Source: Streptomyces albogriseolus (GTDB taxonomy: Bacteria > Actinomycetota > Actinomycetes > Streptomycetales > Streptomycetaceae). Taken from it: a stretch of DNA of 64,000 nucleotides. Below the pieces are notes generated by a model, which made no database searches, was not told the origin of the DNA, and was given only the letters and a program-made list of their open reading frames with translations. The position numbers and the translations under genes were made by a program. Location of the stretch: assembly GCA_014650475.1 (NCBI GenBank), contig BMVA01000010.1, positions 124,001 to 188,000 of the forward strand, written 5' to 3'. Positions 1 through 8,535 of the stretch are shown here, piece after piece. The first letter of the stretch is position 1. The number at the start of each line of letters is the position of its first letter.

Positions 1-1424
1 GCATCGAGCTGCTGCTCGACCCGGACACCCCGTTCCTGGAGCTGTCCCCGCTGGCCGCCTGGGGAAGCGACTACACCGTGGGCGCCTCCCTCGTCACCGG
101 CATCGGGGTCGTCGAGGGCGTGGAGTGCGTGATCACCGCCAACGACCCGACGGTGCGCGGCGGCGCCAGCAACCCCTGGTCGCTGAAGAAGGCCCTGCGC
201 GCCAACGACATCGCGCTCGCCAACCGGCTGCCGCTGATCAGCCTGGTCGAGTCCGGCGGCGCCGACCTGCCGTCCCAGAAGGAGATCTTCATCCCGGGCG
301 GCGCGATCTTCCGCGACCTGACCCGGCTGTCGGCGGCCGGCATCCCCACGATCGCCGTCGTCTTCGGCAACTCCACGGCGGGCGGCGCGTACGTGCCCGG
401 CATGTCCGACCACACGATCATGGTCAAGGAGCGGGCCAAGGTGTTCCTCGGCGGCCCGCCGCTGGTGAAGATGGCGACCGGCGAGGAGAGCGACGACGAG
501 TCGCTGGGCGGCGCGGACATGCACGCCCGCGTCTCCGGCCTCGCCGACCACTTCGCCGTGGACGAGCCGGACGCGCTGCGCCAGGCCCGCCGGGTCGTCG
601 CCCGCCTCAACCACCGCAAGGCGTACCCGGATCCGGGTCCTGCCGAGCCGCCGAAGTACGACCCGGAGGAGCTGCTGGGCATCGTCCCCGGCGACCTGAA
701 GATCCCCTTCGACCCGCGCGAGGTCGTCGCGAGGATCGTCGACGCCTCCGATTTCGACGAGTTCAAGCCGCTGTACGGCGCCAGCCTGGTCACCGGCTGG
801 GCGTCCCTGCACGGCTATCCGGTCGGCATCCTCGCCAACGCGCGGGGCGTCCTCTTCAGCGAGGAGTCCCAGAAGGCCGCCCAGTTCATCCAGCTGGCGA
901 ACCAGCGCGACATCCCGCTGCTGTTCCTGCACAACACCACCGGCTACATGGTCGGCAAGGAGTACGAGCAGGGCGGCATCATCAAGCACGGCGCGATGAT
1001 GATCAACGCGGTCTCCAACTCCCGCGTCCCGCACCTGTCCGTCCTCATGGGCGCCTCCTACGGCGCCGGCCACTACGGCATGTGCGGCCGCGCCTACGAC
1101 CCGCGCTTTCTGTTCGCCTGGCCCAGCGCCAAGTCCGCCGTGATGGGCCCGCAGCAGCTCGCCGGCGTGCTGTCCATCGTCGCCCGCCAGTCGGCCGCCG
1201 CGAAGGGCCGGCCGTACGACGACGAGGCGGACGCGGCGCTGCGCGCGATGGTGGAGCAGCAGATCGAGTCCGAGTCCCTGCCGATGTTCCTGTCCGGGCG
1301 GCTGTACGACGACGGCGTCATCGACCCGCGCGACACCCGCACCGTCCTCGGCCTGTGCCTGTCCGCCGTCCACACCGCGCCCTACGAGGGCGCGCGCGGC
1401 GGCTTCGGCGTCTTCCGGATGTGA
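1..1424 (+). CDS. Acyl-CoA carboxylase carboxyltransferase (beta) subunit, 5' end outside window
   Basis: The reading frame is open from base 3, so the N-terminus lies outside the window. It is the carboxyltransferase subunit of a biotin-dependent acyl-CoA carboxylase, which moves the carboxyl group from carboxybiotin to an acyl-CoA. Visible hallmarks are the N-lobe stretch GNSTAGGAYVPGMSD, the conserved FLGGPPLVKMATGE segment and the C-lobe stretch MGASYGAGHYGMCGRAY followed by FAWPSAKSAVMGPQQLAGVL. This pattern fits the methylcrotonyl/geranyl-CoA type better than the propionyl-CoA type. Seven bases separate its stop from the biotin-carrying alpha subunit, so the two should be co-translated. 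The acyl-CoA substrate is inferred, not proven. Confidence 0.9.
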   Translation, partial: IELLLDPDTPFLELSPLAAWGSDYTVGASLVTGIGVVEGVECVITANDPTVRGGASNPWSLKKALRANDIALANRLPLISLVESGGADLPSQKEIFIPGGAIFRDLTRLSAAGIPTIAVVFGNSTAGGAYVPGMSDHTIMVKERAKVFLGGPPLVKMATGEESDDESLGGADMHARVSGLADHFAVDEPDALRQARRVVARLNHRKAYPDPGPAEPPKYDPEELLGIVPGDLKIPFDPREVVARIVDASDFDEFKPLYGASLVTGWASLHGYPVGILANARGVLFSEESQKAAQFIQLANQRDIPLLFLHNTTGYMVGKEYEQGGIIKHGAMMINAVSNSRVPHLSVLMGASYGAGHYGMCGRAYDPRFLFAWPSAKSAVMGPQQLAGVLSIVARQSAAAKGRPYDDEADAALRAMVEQQIESESLPMFLSGRLYDDGVIDPRDTRTVLGLCLSAVHTAPYEGARGGFGVFRM

Positions 1425-1431
1425 GGCCCCA

Positions 1432-3276
1432 GTGATTACTTCCGTGCTTGTCGCGAACCGCGGCGAGATCGCCTGCCGCATCGCCCGCACCTGCCGCGAC
1501 CTCGGCATCGCGACCGTCGCCGTGCACTCCGACGCCGACGCGGGCGCCCTCCACACCCGCGTCGCCGACACCGCCGTACGGCTCCCCGGCTCGGCGCCCG
1601 CCGACACGTATCTGCGCGGCGACCTGATCGTGAAGGCCGCCCTCGCGGCCGGCGCGGACGCCGTGCACCCCGGCTACGGATTCCTCTCCGAGAACGCCGG
1701 CTTCGCACGCGCCGTCCAGGACGCCGGACTGGTGTGGATCGGCCCGCCGCCCGAGGCGATCGAGGCGATGGCGTCCAAGACGCGCGCCAAGCAGCTCATG
1801 GGCGTCGCGCCGCTCACCGACGTCACCGAGGCCGACCTGCCGGTGCTGGTGAAGGCCGCGGCGGGCGGCGGCGGACGCGGTATGCGCGTGGTGCGCGACC
1901 TCGCCGGCCTGGACGCCGAACTCGCCGCCGCCCGCGCGGAGGCGGCGAGCGCCTTCGGCGACGGGGAGGTGTTCGTCGAGCCGTACCTGGAGAACGGCCG
2001 CCACGTCGAGGTGCAGGTCCTCGCCGACACCCACGGCACGGTGTGGGCGCTCGGCACCCGCGACTGCTCCCTCCAGCGCCGGCACCAGAAGGTGATCGAG
2101 GAGGCCCCGGCGCCCGGCCTCACCGACGCGCTCACCGAGGAACTCCACACCCTCGCCGTCCGCGCCGCCCGCGCGGTCGGCTACGTCGGCGCCGGCACCG
2201 TGGAGTTCCTGGTCGCCGGCGACCGGGCGCACTTCCTGGAGATGAACACCCGGCTCCAGGTCGAACACCCCGTCACCGAGGAGGTGTTCGGCGTCGACCT
2301 CGTCGCCGAGCAGATCCGGGTGGCGGAGGGCCACGCCCTGGACCCCGAGCCGCCGGCCCCGCGCGGCCATGCCGTCGAGGCCCGCCTCTACGCCGAGGAT
2401 CCCGCCCGCGACTGGGCCCCGCAGACCGGCCGTCTGCACCGCCTCGCCGTCCCCGGCGCCGTACGCCTGGACACCGGCTGCACCGACGGCGACGACATCG
2501 GCATCCACTACGACCCGATGCTCGCCAAGGTCGTCGCCCACGCCCCCACCCGCGCGGAGGCGGTGCGCAAGCTGGCCGCCGCCCTGGAACGCGCGGTGAT
2601 CCACGGTCCCGTCACCAACCGCGACCTCCTCGTCCGCTCCCTGCGCCACGAGGAGTTCGCGCAGGGCCGCATGGACACCGGCTTCTACGACCGCCACCTG
2701 CCCGCCCTCACCACGCCCGCCGCCGACCCGTACGCCCCGCTCGCCGCCGCCCTCGCCGACGCGCACGGCCGCTCCCGCTTCGGCGGCTGGCGCAACGTGC
2801 CCTCGCAGCCGCAGGTCAAGCGGTACGCGATGAACGGCGAGGAGCACGAGGTCCGCTACCGCCACACCCGCACCGGCCTCGCGGCCGACGGCGTGACGGT
2901 CGTGCACGCGGACGCGTCCCTGGTGATCCTGGAGACCGACGGCGTACGGCGCCGCTACGAGGTCGCCCGCCACGGCGACCGCGTGTACGTCGGCACCACG
3001 GCGCTCACCGCCCTGCCCCGCTTCCCCGACCCGGAGGCCGACCACGCCCCCGGCTCCCTCCTCGCCCCGATGCCCGGCACGGTGGTCCGCGTCGCCGAGG
3101 GCGTCACGGAGGGCGCGAGCGTGAAGGCCGGCCAGCCCCTGCTCTGGCTGGAGGCGATGAAGATGCAGCACAAGATCACGGCGCCCGCCACAGGAACCCT
3201 GACCACCCTCCACGCGACCGAGGGCCGACAAGTGGAGCTCGGAACCTTGTTGGCGGTGGTGGAGGAAACCCCCTGA
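1432..3276 (+). CDS. Acyl-CoA carboxylase alpha subunit (biotin carboxylase plus biotin carrier)
   Basis: The 614-residue protein starts at a GTG. It contains VANRGEIACRI at the N-terminus, HPGYGFLSENAGFA, the ATP-grasp glycine loop KAAAGGGGRGMRVV, the LEMNTRLQVEHPVTE motif and, near the C-terminus, the biotinylation site EAMKMQH. It therefore carries out ATP-dependent carboxylation of its own biotin and delivers it to the beta subunit encoded just upstream. The segment before the glycine loop, where most biotin carboxylases have a longer AGVP-type linker, looks shortened here (KQLMGVAPLTDVTEADLPVL); whether that matters is unknown. The operon also encodes an acyl-CoA dehydrogenase and a crotonase, so a leucine/isovalerate-like or acyclic acyl-CoA degradation route is the most likely setting. 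Confidence 0.92.
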   Translation: MITSVLVANRGEIACRIARTCRDLGIATVAVHSDADAGALHTRVADTAVRLPGSAPADTYLRGDLIVKAALAAGADAVHPGYGFLSENAGFARAVQDAGLVWIGPPPEAIEAMASKTRAKQLMGVAPLTDVTEADLPVLVKAAAGGGGRGMRVVRDLAGLDAELAAARAEAASAFGDGEVFVEPYLENGRHVEVQVLADTHGTVWALGTRDCSLQRRHQKVIEEAPAPGLTDALTEELHTLAVRAARAVGYVGAGTVEFLVAGDRAHFLEMNTRLQVEHPVTEEVFGVDLVAEQIRVAEGHALDPEPPAPRGHAVEARLYAEDPARDWAPQTGRLHRLAVPGAVRLDTGCTDGDDIGIHYDPMLAKVVAHAPTRAEAVRKLAAALERAVIHGPVTNRDLLVRSLRHEEFAQGRMDTGFYDRHLPALTTPAADPYAPLAAALADAHGRSRFGGWRNVPSQPQVKRYAMNGEEHEVRYRHTRTGLAADGVTVVHADASLVILETDGVRRRYEVARHGDRVYVGTTALTALPRFPDPEADHAPGSLLAPMPGTVVRVAEGVTEGASVKAGQPLLWLEAMKMQHKITAPATGTLTTLHATEGRQVELGTLLAVVEETP

Positions 3277-3314
3277 GGGCCGCAGGCCCTTCAGGGGCGC
3301 GGGGAACTGCGCGA
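3272..3314. repeat. Intergenic repeat, copy 1, with adjacent hairpin
   Basis: The gap between the carboxylase alpha gene and the acyl-CoA dehydrogenase gene opens with a GC-rich hairpin (arms CCTGAGGGCC and GGCCCTTCAGG). It is followed at 3293-3314 by the element containing GCGCGGGGAACTGCGCGA. The same element recurs at 13414, 26315 and 54502. It sits inside an operon here, so it may act as an mRNA-processing or attenuation hairpin rather than a true terminator. Confidence 0.7.
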
Positions 3315-3375
3315 CCAGCCCCAACGCACCCGCACCCGTCCGACGACTCAAGCCCCCCTCCTCCAAGGAGCCCAC

Positions 3376-4539
3376 ATGCCGGTGATCGAGTCAGAAGAAC
3401 ACAAGGCCCTCCGCGCGGCGGTGTCCGCCCTGGGCCACAAATACGGCCGTGCCTACTTCACCCGCACCGTCGAGGAGGGCAGGCCGGCCACCGAACTCTG
3501 GGCGGAGGCCGCCAAACTCGGCTACCTCGGCGTCAACCTCCCGGAGGAGTACGGCGGCGGAGGCGGCGGCATCTCCGAACTCTCCATCGTCCTGGAGGAA
3601 CTCGGCGCCGCGGGCTGCCCCCTCCTGCTCATGGTGGTCTCCCCGGCCATCTGCGGCACGGTGATCGCCCGCTTCGGCTCCGAGGAGCAGAAGCGGGACT
3701 GGCTGCCCGCCCTCGCCGACGGCACCCGCACCATGGCCTTCGGCATCACCGAGCCGGACGCCGGCTCCAACTCCCACCGCATCACCACCACCGCCCGGCG
3801 AGACCCCGCCACCGGCGACTGGCTGCTCACCGGCCGCAAGGTGTTCGTCTCCGGTGTGGACATCGCCGACGCCACGCTCATCGTCGGCCGCACCGAGGAC
3901 ACCCGCACCGGGCGCCTGAAGCCCTGCCTGTTCATCGTCCCGCGCGACACCCCGGGCTTCCAGCGCCACCGGATCGACATGGAACTCAGCGCGGCGGAGA
4001 AGCAGTTCGAGCTGGTCCTCGACGACGTACGGCTGCCCGCCGACGCGCTCGTTGGGGACGAGGACGCGGGCCTGCTCCAGCTGTTCGCCGGTCTGAACCC
4101 CGAGCGCATCATGACGGCCGCCTTCGCGATCGGCATGGGCCGCTTCGCCCTGTCCCGCGCCGTCGAGTACGCCCGCGACCGCACCGTCTGGAAGGCGCCC
4201 ATCGGCTCCCACCAGGCGATCGCGCACCCCCTCGCGCAGGCGCACATCGACCTCGAACTGGCCCGTCTGATGATGCAGAAGGCCGCCCACCTCTACGACG
4301 CCGGCGACGACATCGGCGCGGGGGAGGCCGCCAACATGGCCAAGTACGCGGCGGCCGAGGCCTGTGTGAAGGCCGTCGACCAGGCCGTGCACACCCTCGG
4401 CGGCAACGGCCTCACCCGTGAGTTCGGGCTCGCCTCGCTGATAACGGCCGCGCGCGTGTCTCGTATCGCACCGGTCAGCCGGGAGATGATTCTCAACTAC
4501 GTCTCCCACCAGACCCTGGGCCTGCCCAAGTCGTACTAG
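3376..4539 (+). CDS. Acyl-CoA dehydrogenase
   Basis: A 387-residue FAD-dependent acyl-CoA dehydrogenase, normal in length for the family. The start is an ATG preceded by AAGGAG at good spacing. The FAD/substrate segment MAFGITEPDAGSNSHRI and the C-terminal LGGNGLTREFGLASL stretch are typical. At the position of the catalytic glutamate of medium-chain enzymes (the YEGT motif) this protein reads RIAPVS, so that glutamate is missing. A glutamate is present instead at residue 243 in LNPERIM, the location used by isovaleryl-CoA and long-chain-type enzymes. This agrees with a branched substrate such as isovaleryl-CoA, in line with the carboxylase next door. The exact substrate is inference. Confidence 0.92.
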   Translation: MPVIESEEHKALRAAVSALGHKYGRAYFTRTVEEGRPATELWAEAAKLGYLGVNLPEEYGGGGGGISELSIVLEELGAAGCPLLLMVVSPAICGTVIARFGSEEQKRDWLPALADGTRTMAFGITEPDAGSNSHRITTTARRDPATGDWLLTGRKVFVSGVDIADATLIVGRTEDTRTGRLKPCLFIVPRDTPGFQRHRIDMELSAAEKQFELVLDDVRLPADALVGDEDAGLLQLFAGLNPERIMTAAFAIGMGRFALSRAVEYARDRTVWKAPIGSHQAIAHPLAQAHIDLELARLMMQKAAHLYDAGDDIGAGEAANMAKYAAAEACVKAVDQAVHTLGGNGLTREFGLASLITAARVSRIAPVSREMILNYVSHQTLGLPKSY

Positions 4540-4575
4540 GCGACGGGCCCGCCTCGCGGCCGTCTTGGAGGAACC

Positions 4576-6156
4576 ATGTTCCGCAGCGAGTACGCAGACG
4601 TCACGCCGGTCGAACTCCCCATCCACGAGGCGGTGCTGGCGCGCGCCGCCGAGTTCGGGAGCACCCCGGCCCTGATCGACGGCACCGACGGCACCACCCT
4701 CACCTACGAACAGCTCGACCGTTTCCACCGGCGGGTCGCCGCCGGACTCGCCGAGGCGGGCGTGCGCAAGGGCGACGTGCTCGCCCTGCACAGCCCCAAC
4801 ACGATCGCCTTCCCCACCGCCTTCTACGCGGCGACCCGCGCGGGCGCCTCCGTCACCACCGTGCATCCCCTGGCCACACCCGAGGAGTTCGCCAAGCAGC
4901 TCAAGGACTGCGCGGCCCGCTGGATCGTCACGGTGTCCCCCCTGCTGGACAGCGCGCGCGGAGCCGCCGAACTCGCGGGCGGCGTCGAGGAGATCTTCGT
5001 CTGCGACAGCGCGCCCGGACACCGCTCGCTGATCGACATGCTGGCCTGTACCGGCCCCGAGCCGGTCGTCGGCATCGACCCGGCCGAGGACGTCGCCGCG
5101 CTGCCGTACTCCTCCGGCACCACCGGCACACCCAAGGGCGTGATGCTCACCCACCGGCAGATCGCCACCAACCTCGCCCAGCTCCAGCCGTCGATCACGG
5201 CGGGGCCCGGCGACCGCGTCCTCGCGGTGCTGCCGTTCTTCCACATCTACGGACTCACCGCGCTGATGAACGCCCCGCTCCGGCAGGGCGCCACCGTCGT
5301 CGTGCTGCCGCGCTTCGAGCTGGAGACCTTCCTCGCGGCCATCCAGAACCACCGCATCACCGCCCTGTACGTCGCTCCGCCGATCGTGCTGGCCCTCGCC
5401 AAGCATCCGCTCGTCGCCGCGTACGACCTCTCCTCCCTGAAGCACGTCATCAGCGCCGCCGCGCCCCTGGACGCGCACCTCGCCGCCGCCTGCGCGCGGC
5501 GGCTCGGCCTGCCGCCGGTCGGGCAGGCGTACGGCATGACGGAGCTGTCGCCCGGCACCCACGTGGTCCCGCTGGACCTCATGGAGGAGGCCCCGCCCGG
5601 CACCGTCGGCAAGCTCATCGCCGGCACCGAGATGCGGATCGTGTCCCTCGACGACCCCGGCAAGGACCTCGGTCCCGGCGAGTCCGGGGAGATCCTCATC
5701 CGCGGCCCGCAGGTGATGAAGGGCTACCTCGGGCGCCCCGACGCCACGGCCGCGATGATCGACGAGGACGGCTGGCTGCACACCGGGGATGTGGGCCACG
5801 TGGACGACGACGGCTGGCTGTTCGTCGTCGACCGGGTCAAGGAACTGATCAAGTACAAGGGCTTCCAGGTCGCGCCCGCCGAGCTGGAGGCGCTGCTGCT
5901 CACCCACCCCGGCGTCGCCGACGCGGCCGTCATCGGCGTCTACAACGAGGACGGCAACGAGGTCCCGCACGCCTTCGTCGTCCGCCACCCCTCCGCCCCG
6001 GGACTCACCGAGGGCGAGGTCATGATGTACGTCGCCGAACGCGTCGCCCCCTACAAGCGGGTCCGGCACGTCACCTTCATCGACGGCGTGCCCCGCGCCG
6101 CCTCCGGAAAGATCCTGCGCCGCGAACTCCGGACGGCGCACAAGGAGCCCTCGTGA
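4576..6156 (+). CDS. Cinnamate/4-coumarate-CoA ligase family AMP-forming ligase
   Basis: The 526-residue ANL-superfamily enzyme activates a carboxylic acid with ATP and loads it onto CoA. The P-loop-like motif YSSGTTGTPKGVMLTH, the GQAYGMTELSP motif, the GEILIRG motif and the C-terminal SGKILRREL lysine motif are all present. A strong TTGGAGG ribosome site precedes the ATG. In length and motifs it resembles the characterised S. coelicolor cinnamate:CoA ligase, which from memory occupies the matching genomic position. Its stop overlaps the next start (GTGA), so translation of the crotonase is coupled. In this operon it could activate aromatic or branched acids for the beta-oxidation-like steps encoded around it. 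Confidence 0.9.
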   Translation: MFRSEYADVTPVELPIHEAVLARAAEFGSTPALIDGTDGTTLTYEQLDRFHRRVAAGLAEAGVRKGDVLALHSPNTIAFPTAFYAATRAGASVTTVHPLATPEEFAKQLKDCAARWIVTVSPLLDSARGAAELAGGVEEIFVCDSAPGHRSLIDMLACTGPEPVVGIDPAEDVAALPYSSGTTGTPKGVMLTHRQIATNLAQLQPSITAGPGDRVLAVLPFFHIYGLTALMNAPLRQGATVVVLPRFELETFLAAIQNHRITALYVAPPIVLALAKHPLVAAYDLSSLKHVISAAAPLDAHLAAACARRLGLPPVGQAYGMTELSPGTHVVPLDLMEEAPPGTVGKLIAGTEMRIVSLDDPGKDLGPGESGEILIRGPQVMKGYLGRPDATAAMIDEDGWLHTGDVGHVDDDGWLFVVDRVKELIKYKGFQVAPAELEALLLTHPGVADAAVIGVYNEDGNEVPHAFVVRHPSAPGLTEGEVMMYVAERVAPYKRVRHVTFIDGVPRAASGKILRRELRTAHKEPS

Positions 6157-6887
6157 CCCTGATCGGCCGCAGTCGCATCCGGGGCGTCGAGACCCTGTCC
6201 CTCGACGCCCCGGAGCGCCGCAACGCCCTGTCCGCCGCCCTCGTCGGCGACCTCGCCGCCGCGCTCACCGACGCCGGGAAGGACACCGGCGTCCGCGCGG
6301 TGGTCCTCACCCACACCGGCAACACGTTCAGCGCGGGCGCCGACCTGAAGGACCCGCCCGCGCCGTCCGCGCTGACCGGGCTGCTCCGGCAGATCGTCGA
6401 GCTGCCCAAACCGGTCGTCGCCCGTGTCACCGGGCACGTCCGCGCGGGCGGCCTCGGACTGCTCGCCGCCTGCGACATCGCCGTCGCCTCCCGCGCGGCG
6501 ACGTTCGCCTTCACCGAGGTGCGCATCGGGGTCGCCCCGGCGGTGATCTCCCTGCCGCTGCTGCCCCGCACCGACCCGCGCGCCCTCGCCCGCTACTACC
6601 TCACCGGGGAACGCTTCGACGCCGACGAGGCCGCCCGCATCGGCCTGCTCACCGTGGCCGGTGACGACGCCGACGACACCCTCGCGCCCGTCCTCGACGG
6701 ACTGCGCCGGTCCGCCCCCGAGGCCCTCGCCGAGACGAAGCGGCTGCTCACGGCTAAGGTTCTGGAGACCTTCGACCGGGACGCGGACGCCCTGACCGCG
6801 CTCTCGGCCCGCCTCTTCGCCTCCGCGCCCGCGCGCGAGGGCATGACGGCGTTCCTCGAACGACGGGATCCGGAATGGGTGGTGTGA
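6153..6887 (+). CDS. Enoyl-CoA hydratase/isomerase (crotonase) family protein
   Basis: A 244-residue crotonase-fold protein starting at the GTG that overlaps the ligase stop codon. It has the substrate-pocket stretch FSAGADLK and the oxyanion-hole region GHVRAGGLGLLAACD, followed by FAFTEVRIGVAPAV. It is expected to hydrate the enoyl-CoA or methylglutaconyl-CoA produced by the upstream dehydrogenase and carboxylase. The family is functionally broad, so isomerase or lyase activity cannot be excluded from sequence. It is the last enzyme gene before the TetR regulator, which begins seven bases after its stop. Confidence 0.88.
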   Translation: MTLIGRSRIRGVETLSLDAPERRNALSAALVGDLAAALTDAGKDTGVRAVVLTHTGNTFSAGADLKDPPAPSALTGLLRQIVELPKPVVARVTGHVRAGGLGLLAACDIAVASRAATFAFTEVRIGVAPAVISLPLLPRTDPRALARYYLTGERFDADEAARIGLLTVAGDDADDTLAPVLDGLRRSAPEALAETKRLLTAKVLETFDRDADALTALSARLFASAPAREGMTAFLERRDPEWVV

Positions 6888-6894
6888 GCGCGGC

Positions 6895-7509
6895 ATGGGT
6901 GAGGTGAGCACGGCCGAGCGTGCCGGACGCGTCCCCAAGCAGGAGCGCAGCCGGGCCACCCGGCAGCGGCTGCTGGAGGCCGCCGTGGCCTGCCTCGCCG
7001 AACACGGCTGGGCGGGCTCCACGGTCTCCGTCGTCGCCGAACGGGCCGGCGTCTCCCGGGGCGCCGCCCAGCACCACTTCCCCACGCGGGAGGACCTGTT
7101 CACGGCCGCCGTGGAGTACGTCGCCGAGGAACGCTCCACCGCGCTGCGCGCCCTCTTCCCCGACGGCGCCGCCGCCCACGACCGCCGGGCGGTGGTCGCC
7201 GCGCTCGTCGGCCTCTACACCGGCCCCCTCTTCCGTGCCGCCCTGCACCTGTGGGTGGCCGCCTCCAACGAGGAGCAGCTGCGGCCGCGGGTGACCGAGC
7301 TGGAACTTCGGGTCGGACGCGACTCGCACCGGATCGCCGTGGAACTCCTCGGCGCCGACGAGTCCCGCCCCGGCGTCCGGGAGACGGTCCAGGGCTTCCT
7401 CGACATGGCCCGCGGCCTGGGCCTCGCCACCCTCCTCACCGACGACACCGCCCGCCGCGAGCGGGTCGTCACCCAGTGGGCGGACCTCCTGGACGAGGCG
7501 CTGGGCTGA
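6895..7509 (+). CDS. TetR/AcrR family transcriptional regulator of the acyl-CoA operon
   Basis: A 204-residue regulator with an N-terminal TetR helix-turn-helix (TRQRLLEAAVACLAEHGW through VSRGAAQHHFPTREDLF) and a helical ligand-binding C-terminal part. It sits immediately downstream of the crotonase gene on the same strand. An ATG at 6895 and a GTG nine bases later are both possible starts. By analogy with other acyl-CoA catabolic operons it probably represses the operon and responds to an acyl-CoA intermediate. That is inferred from position; no operator can be assigned because the operon promoter lies outside the window. Confidence 0.88.
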   Translation: MGEVSTAERAGRVPKQERSRATRQRLLEAAVACLAEHGWAGSTVSVVAERAGVSRGAAQHHFPTREDLFTAAVEYVAEERSTALRALFPDGAAAHDRRAVVAALVGLYTGPLFRAALHLWVAASNEEQLRPRVTELELRVGRDSHRIAVELLGADESRPGVRETVQGFLDMARGLGLATLLTDDTARRERVVTQWADLLDEALG

Positions 7510-7561
7510 GGGGCCCCGGCTCAGCTCACCGACGGCCGCGCCGCGAGCGGAATGCCCGCCC

Positions 7562-8230
7562 TCACGGCGCCAGCCGCTCCACCCTCCAGCCCCCGCCCGG
7601 CAGGGCCACGTACCGCAGGCGGTCGTGGAGGCGGTTCTCCCGGCCCTGCCAGAACTCCACCGTCTCCGGGACGACCCGGAAGCCGCCCCAGTGCGGGGGG
7701 ACCGGGACCCGCTCGTGCTCCGGGTAACGGGCCGCCAGTTCGGCGTACGCCGTGTCCAGCTCCGCACGGGACGCGATCACCGACGACTGGCCGCTGACCC
7801 ACGCGCCCAGCTGTGAGCCGTGCGGCCGGGTGCGGAAGTACGCGGCCGTCTCGTCGCGTCCGGTGCGGCGGGCCGTGCCGGTGACGATGACCTGCCGGGC
7901 GACCGGATGCCAGGGGAACAGCAGCGAGACGTGCGGGTTCTCGGCCAGGTCACGGCCCTTGCGGGACTCGTAGTTCGTGTAGAAGACGAACCCGCCCGCG
8001 TCGAAGTGCTTCAGCAGCACCGTGCGCGAACTGGGCCGGCCCGCCGCGTCCGCGGTCGACACGATCATGGCGTTCGGCTCGAACAGCCCGCCCTCCCGCG
8101 CGGCCTGCGCGAACCAGCGCGCGAACTGCTCGACGGGGGTGGCGGCGAGGTCGGTCTCGGAGAGCCCCTCGGTCCGGTAGTGCTTGCGCATCGAGGCGAG
8201 ATCGAGGGGAACGGCGTCTCGGTCGGTCAC
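7562..8230 (-). CDS. pdxH: Pyridoxamine/pyridoxine 5'-phosphate oxidase
   Basis: The 222-residue protein oxidises pyridoxine or pyridoxamine 5'-phosphate to pyridoxal 5'-phosphate with FMN. The family signature is intact at the C-terminus ([17 protein letters not shown]), as are the FMN-binding stretches [19 protein letters not shown] and [11 protein letters not shown]. The length matches the E. coli enzyme (218 residues). The frame stays open further upstream, but homology begins at [18 protein letters not shown], so the GTG at 8230 is chosen; GGATGA lies just upstream. It is transcribed convergently to the TetR gene and divergently from the citrate synthase gene. Confidence 0.93.
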   Translation of the reverse strand: MTDRDAVPLDLASMRKHYRTEGLSETDLAATPVEQFARWFAQAAREGGLFEPNAMIVSTADAAGRPSSRTVLLKHFDAGGFVFYTNYESRKGRDLAENPHVSLLFPWHPVARQVIVTGTARRTGRDETAAYFRTRPHGSQLGAWVSGQSSVIASRAELDTAYAELAARYPEHERVPVPPHWGGFRVVPETVEFWQGRENRLHDRLRYVALPGGGWRVERLAP

Positions 8231-8535
8231 GCCGTCATCCTGCCGTATCCGCCCAGGCCCCGACGGCCTGGTGGCCCACGTCACAGACAGCCGGTGCCCA
8301 ACCTCACTGGTGGCACTCAGTGCCGCGAACCCTCCCCAAAACTGGCACTCAGGGATATCGTGCTGGCACTGATCCGGTTGGGTGACCGCCAGCCGGGCAT
8401 CACAGGGGTGACGTCCGGACCGCGAGTCCCACGAGCCGACCGCGGATCCCCGGGACCCACGCCGACCGCGCCACGACACATGGTCGTCCCACCCCACAAC
8501 ACCATCTGTCACCCACCTATCGAGGGAGCCGCCTG
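8231..8535. promoter_or_regulatory. Divergent control region of pdxH and citrate synthase with TGGCACT repeats
   Basis: This 305-base spacer holds no gene. It has two exact copies of TGGCACTCAG (8311-8320 and 8343-8352) and a third TGGCACT at 8363. The first copy continues into the 13-base palindrome GGCACT-C-AGTGCC (8312-8324). The spacing suggests a regulator site in front of the citrate synthase gene, but no known Streptomyces operator matches convincingly. The boxes recall half of a CIRCE element, without its inverted partner. Confidence 0.35.

Noticed and set aside
3272..3314. Rho-independent terminator splitting the first operon
   Set aside because: The hairpin lacks a U tract and lies between genes of the same pathway. 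It belongs to a repeat family, so termination here is only one possibility.
3391..6141. A 916-codon frame antisense to the dehydrogenase and ligase genes
   Set aside because: Same effect; the sense strand carries clear enzyme motifs and the antisense product has no domain.
8311..8371. CIRCE/HrcA operator before citrate synthase
   Set aside because: The TGGCACTC half is present, but the inverted GAGTGCCA partner at nine-base spacing is missing.
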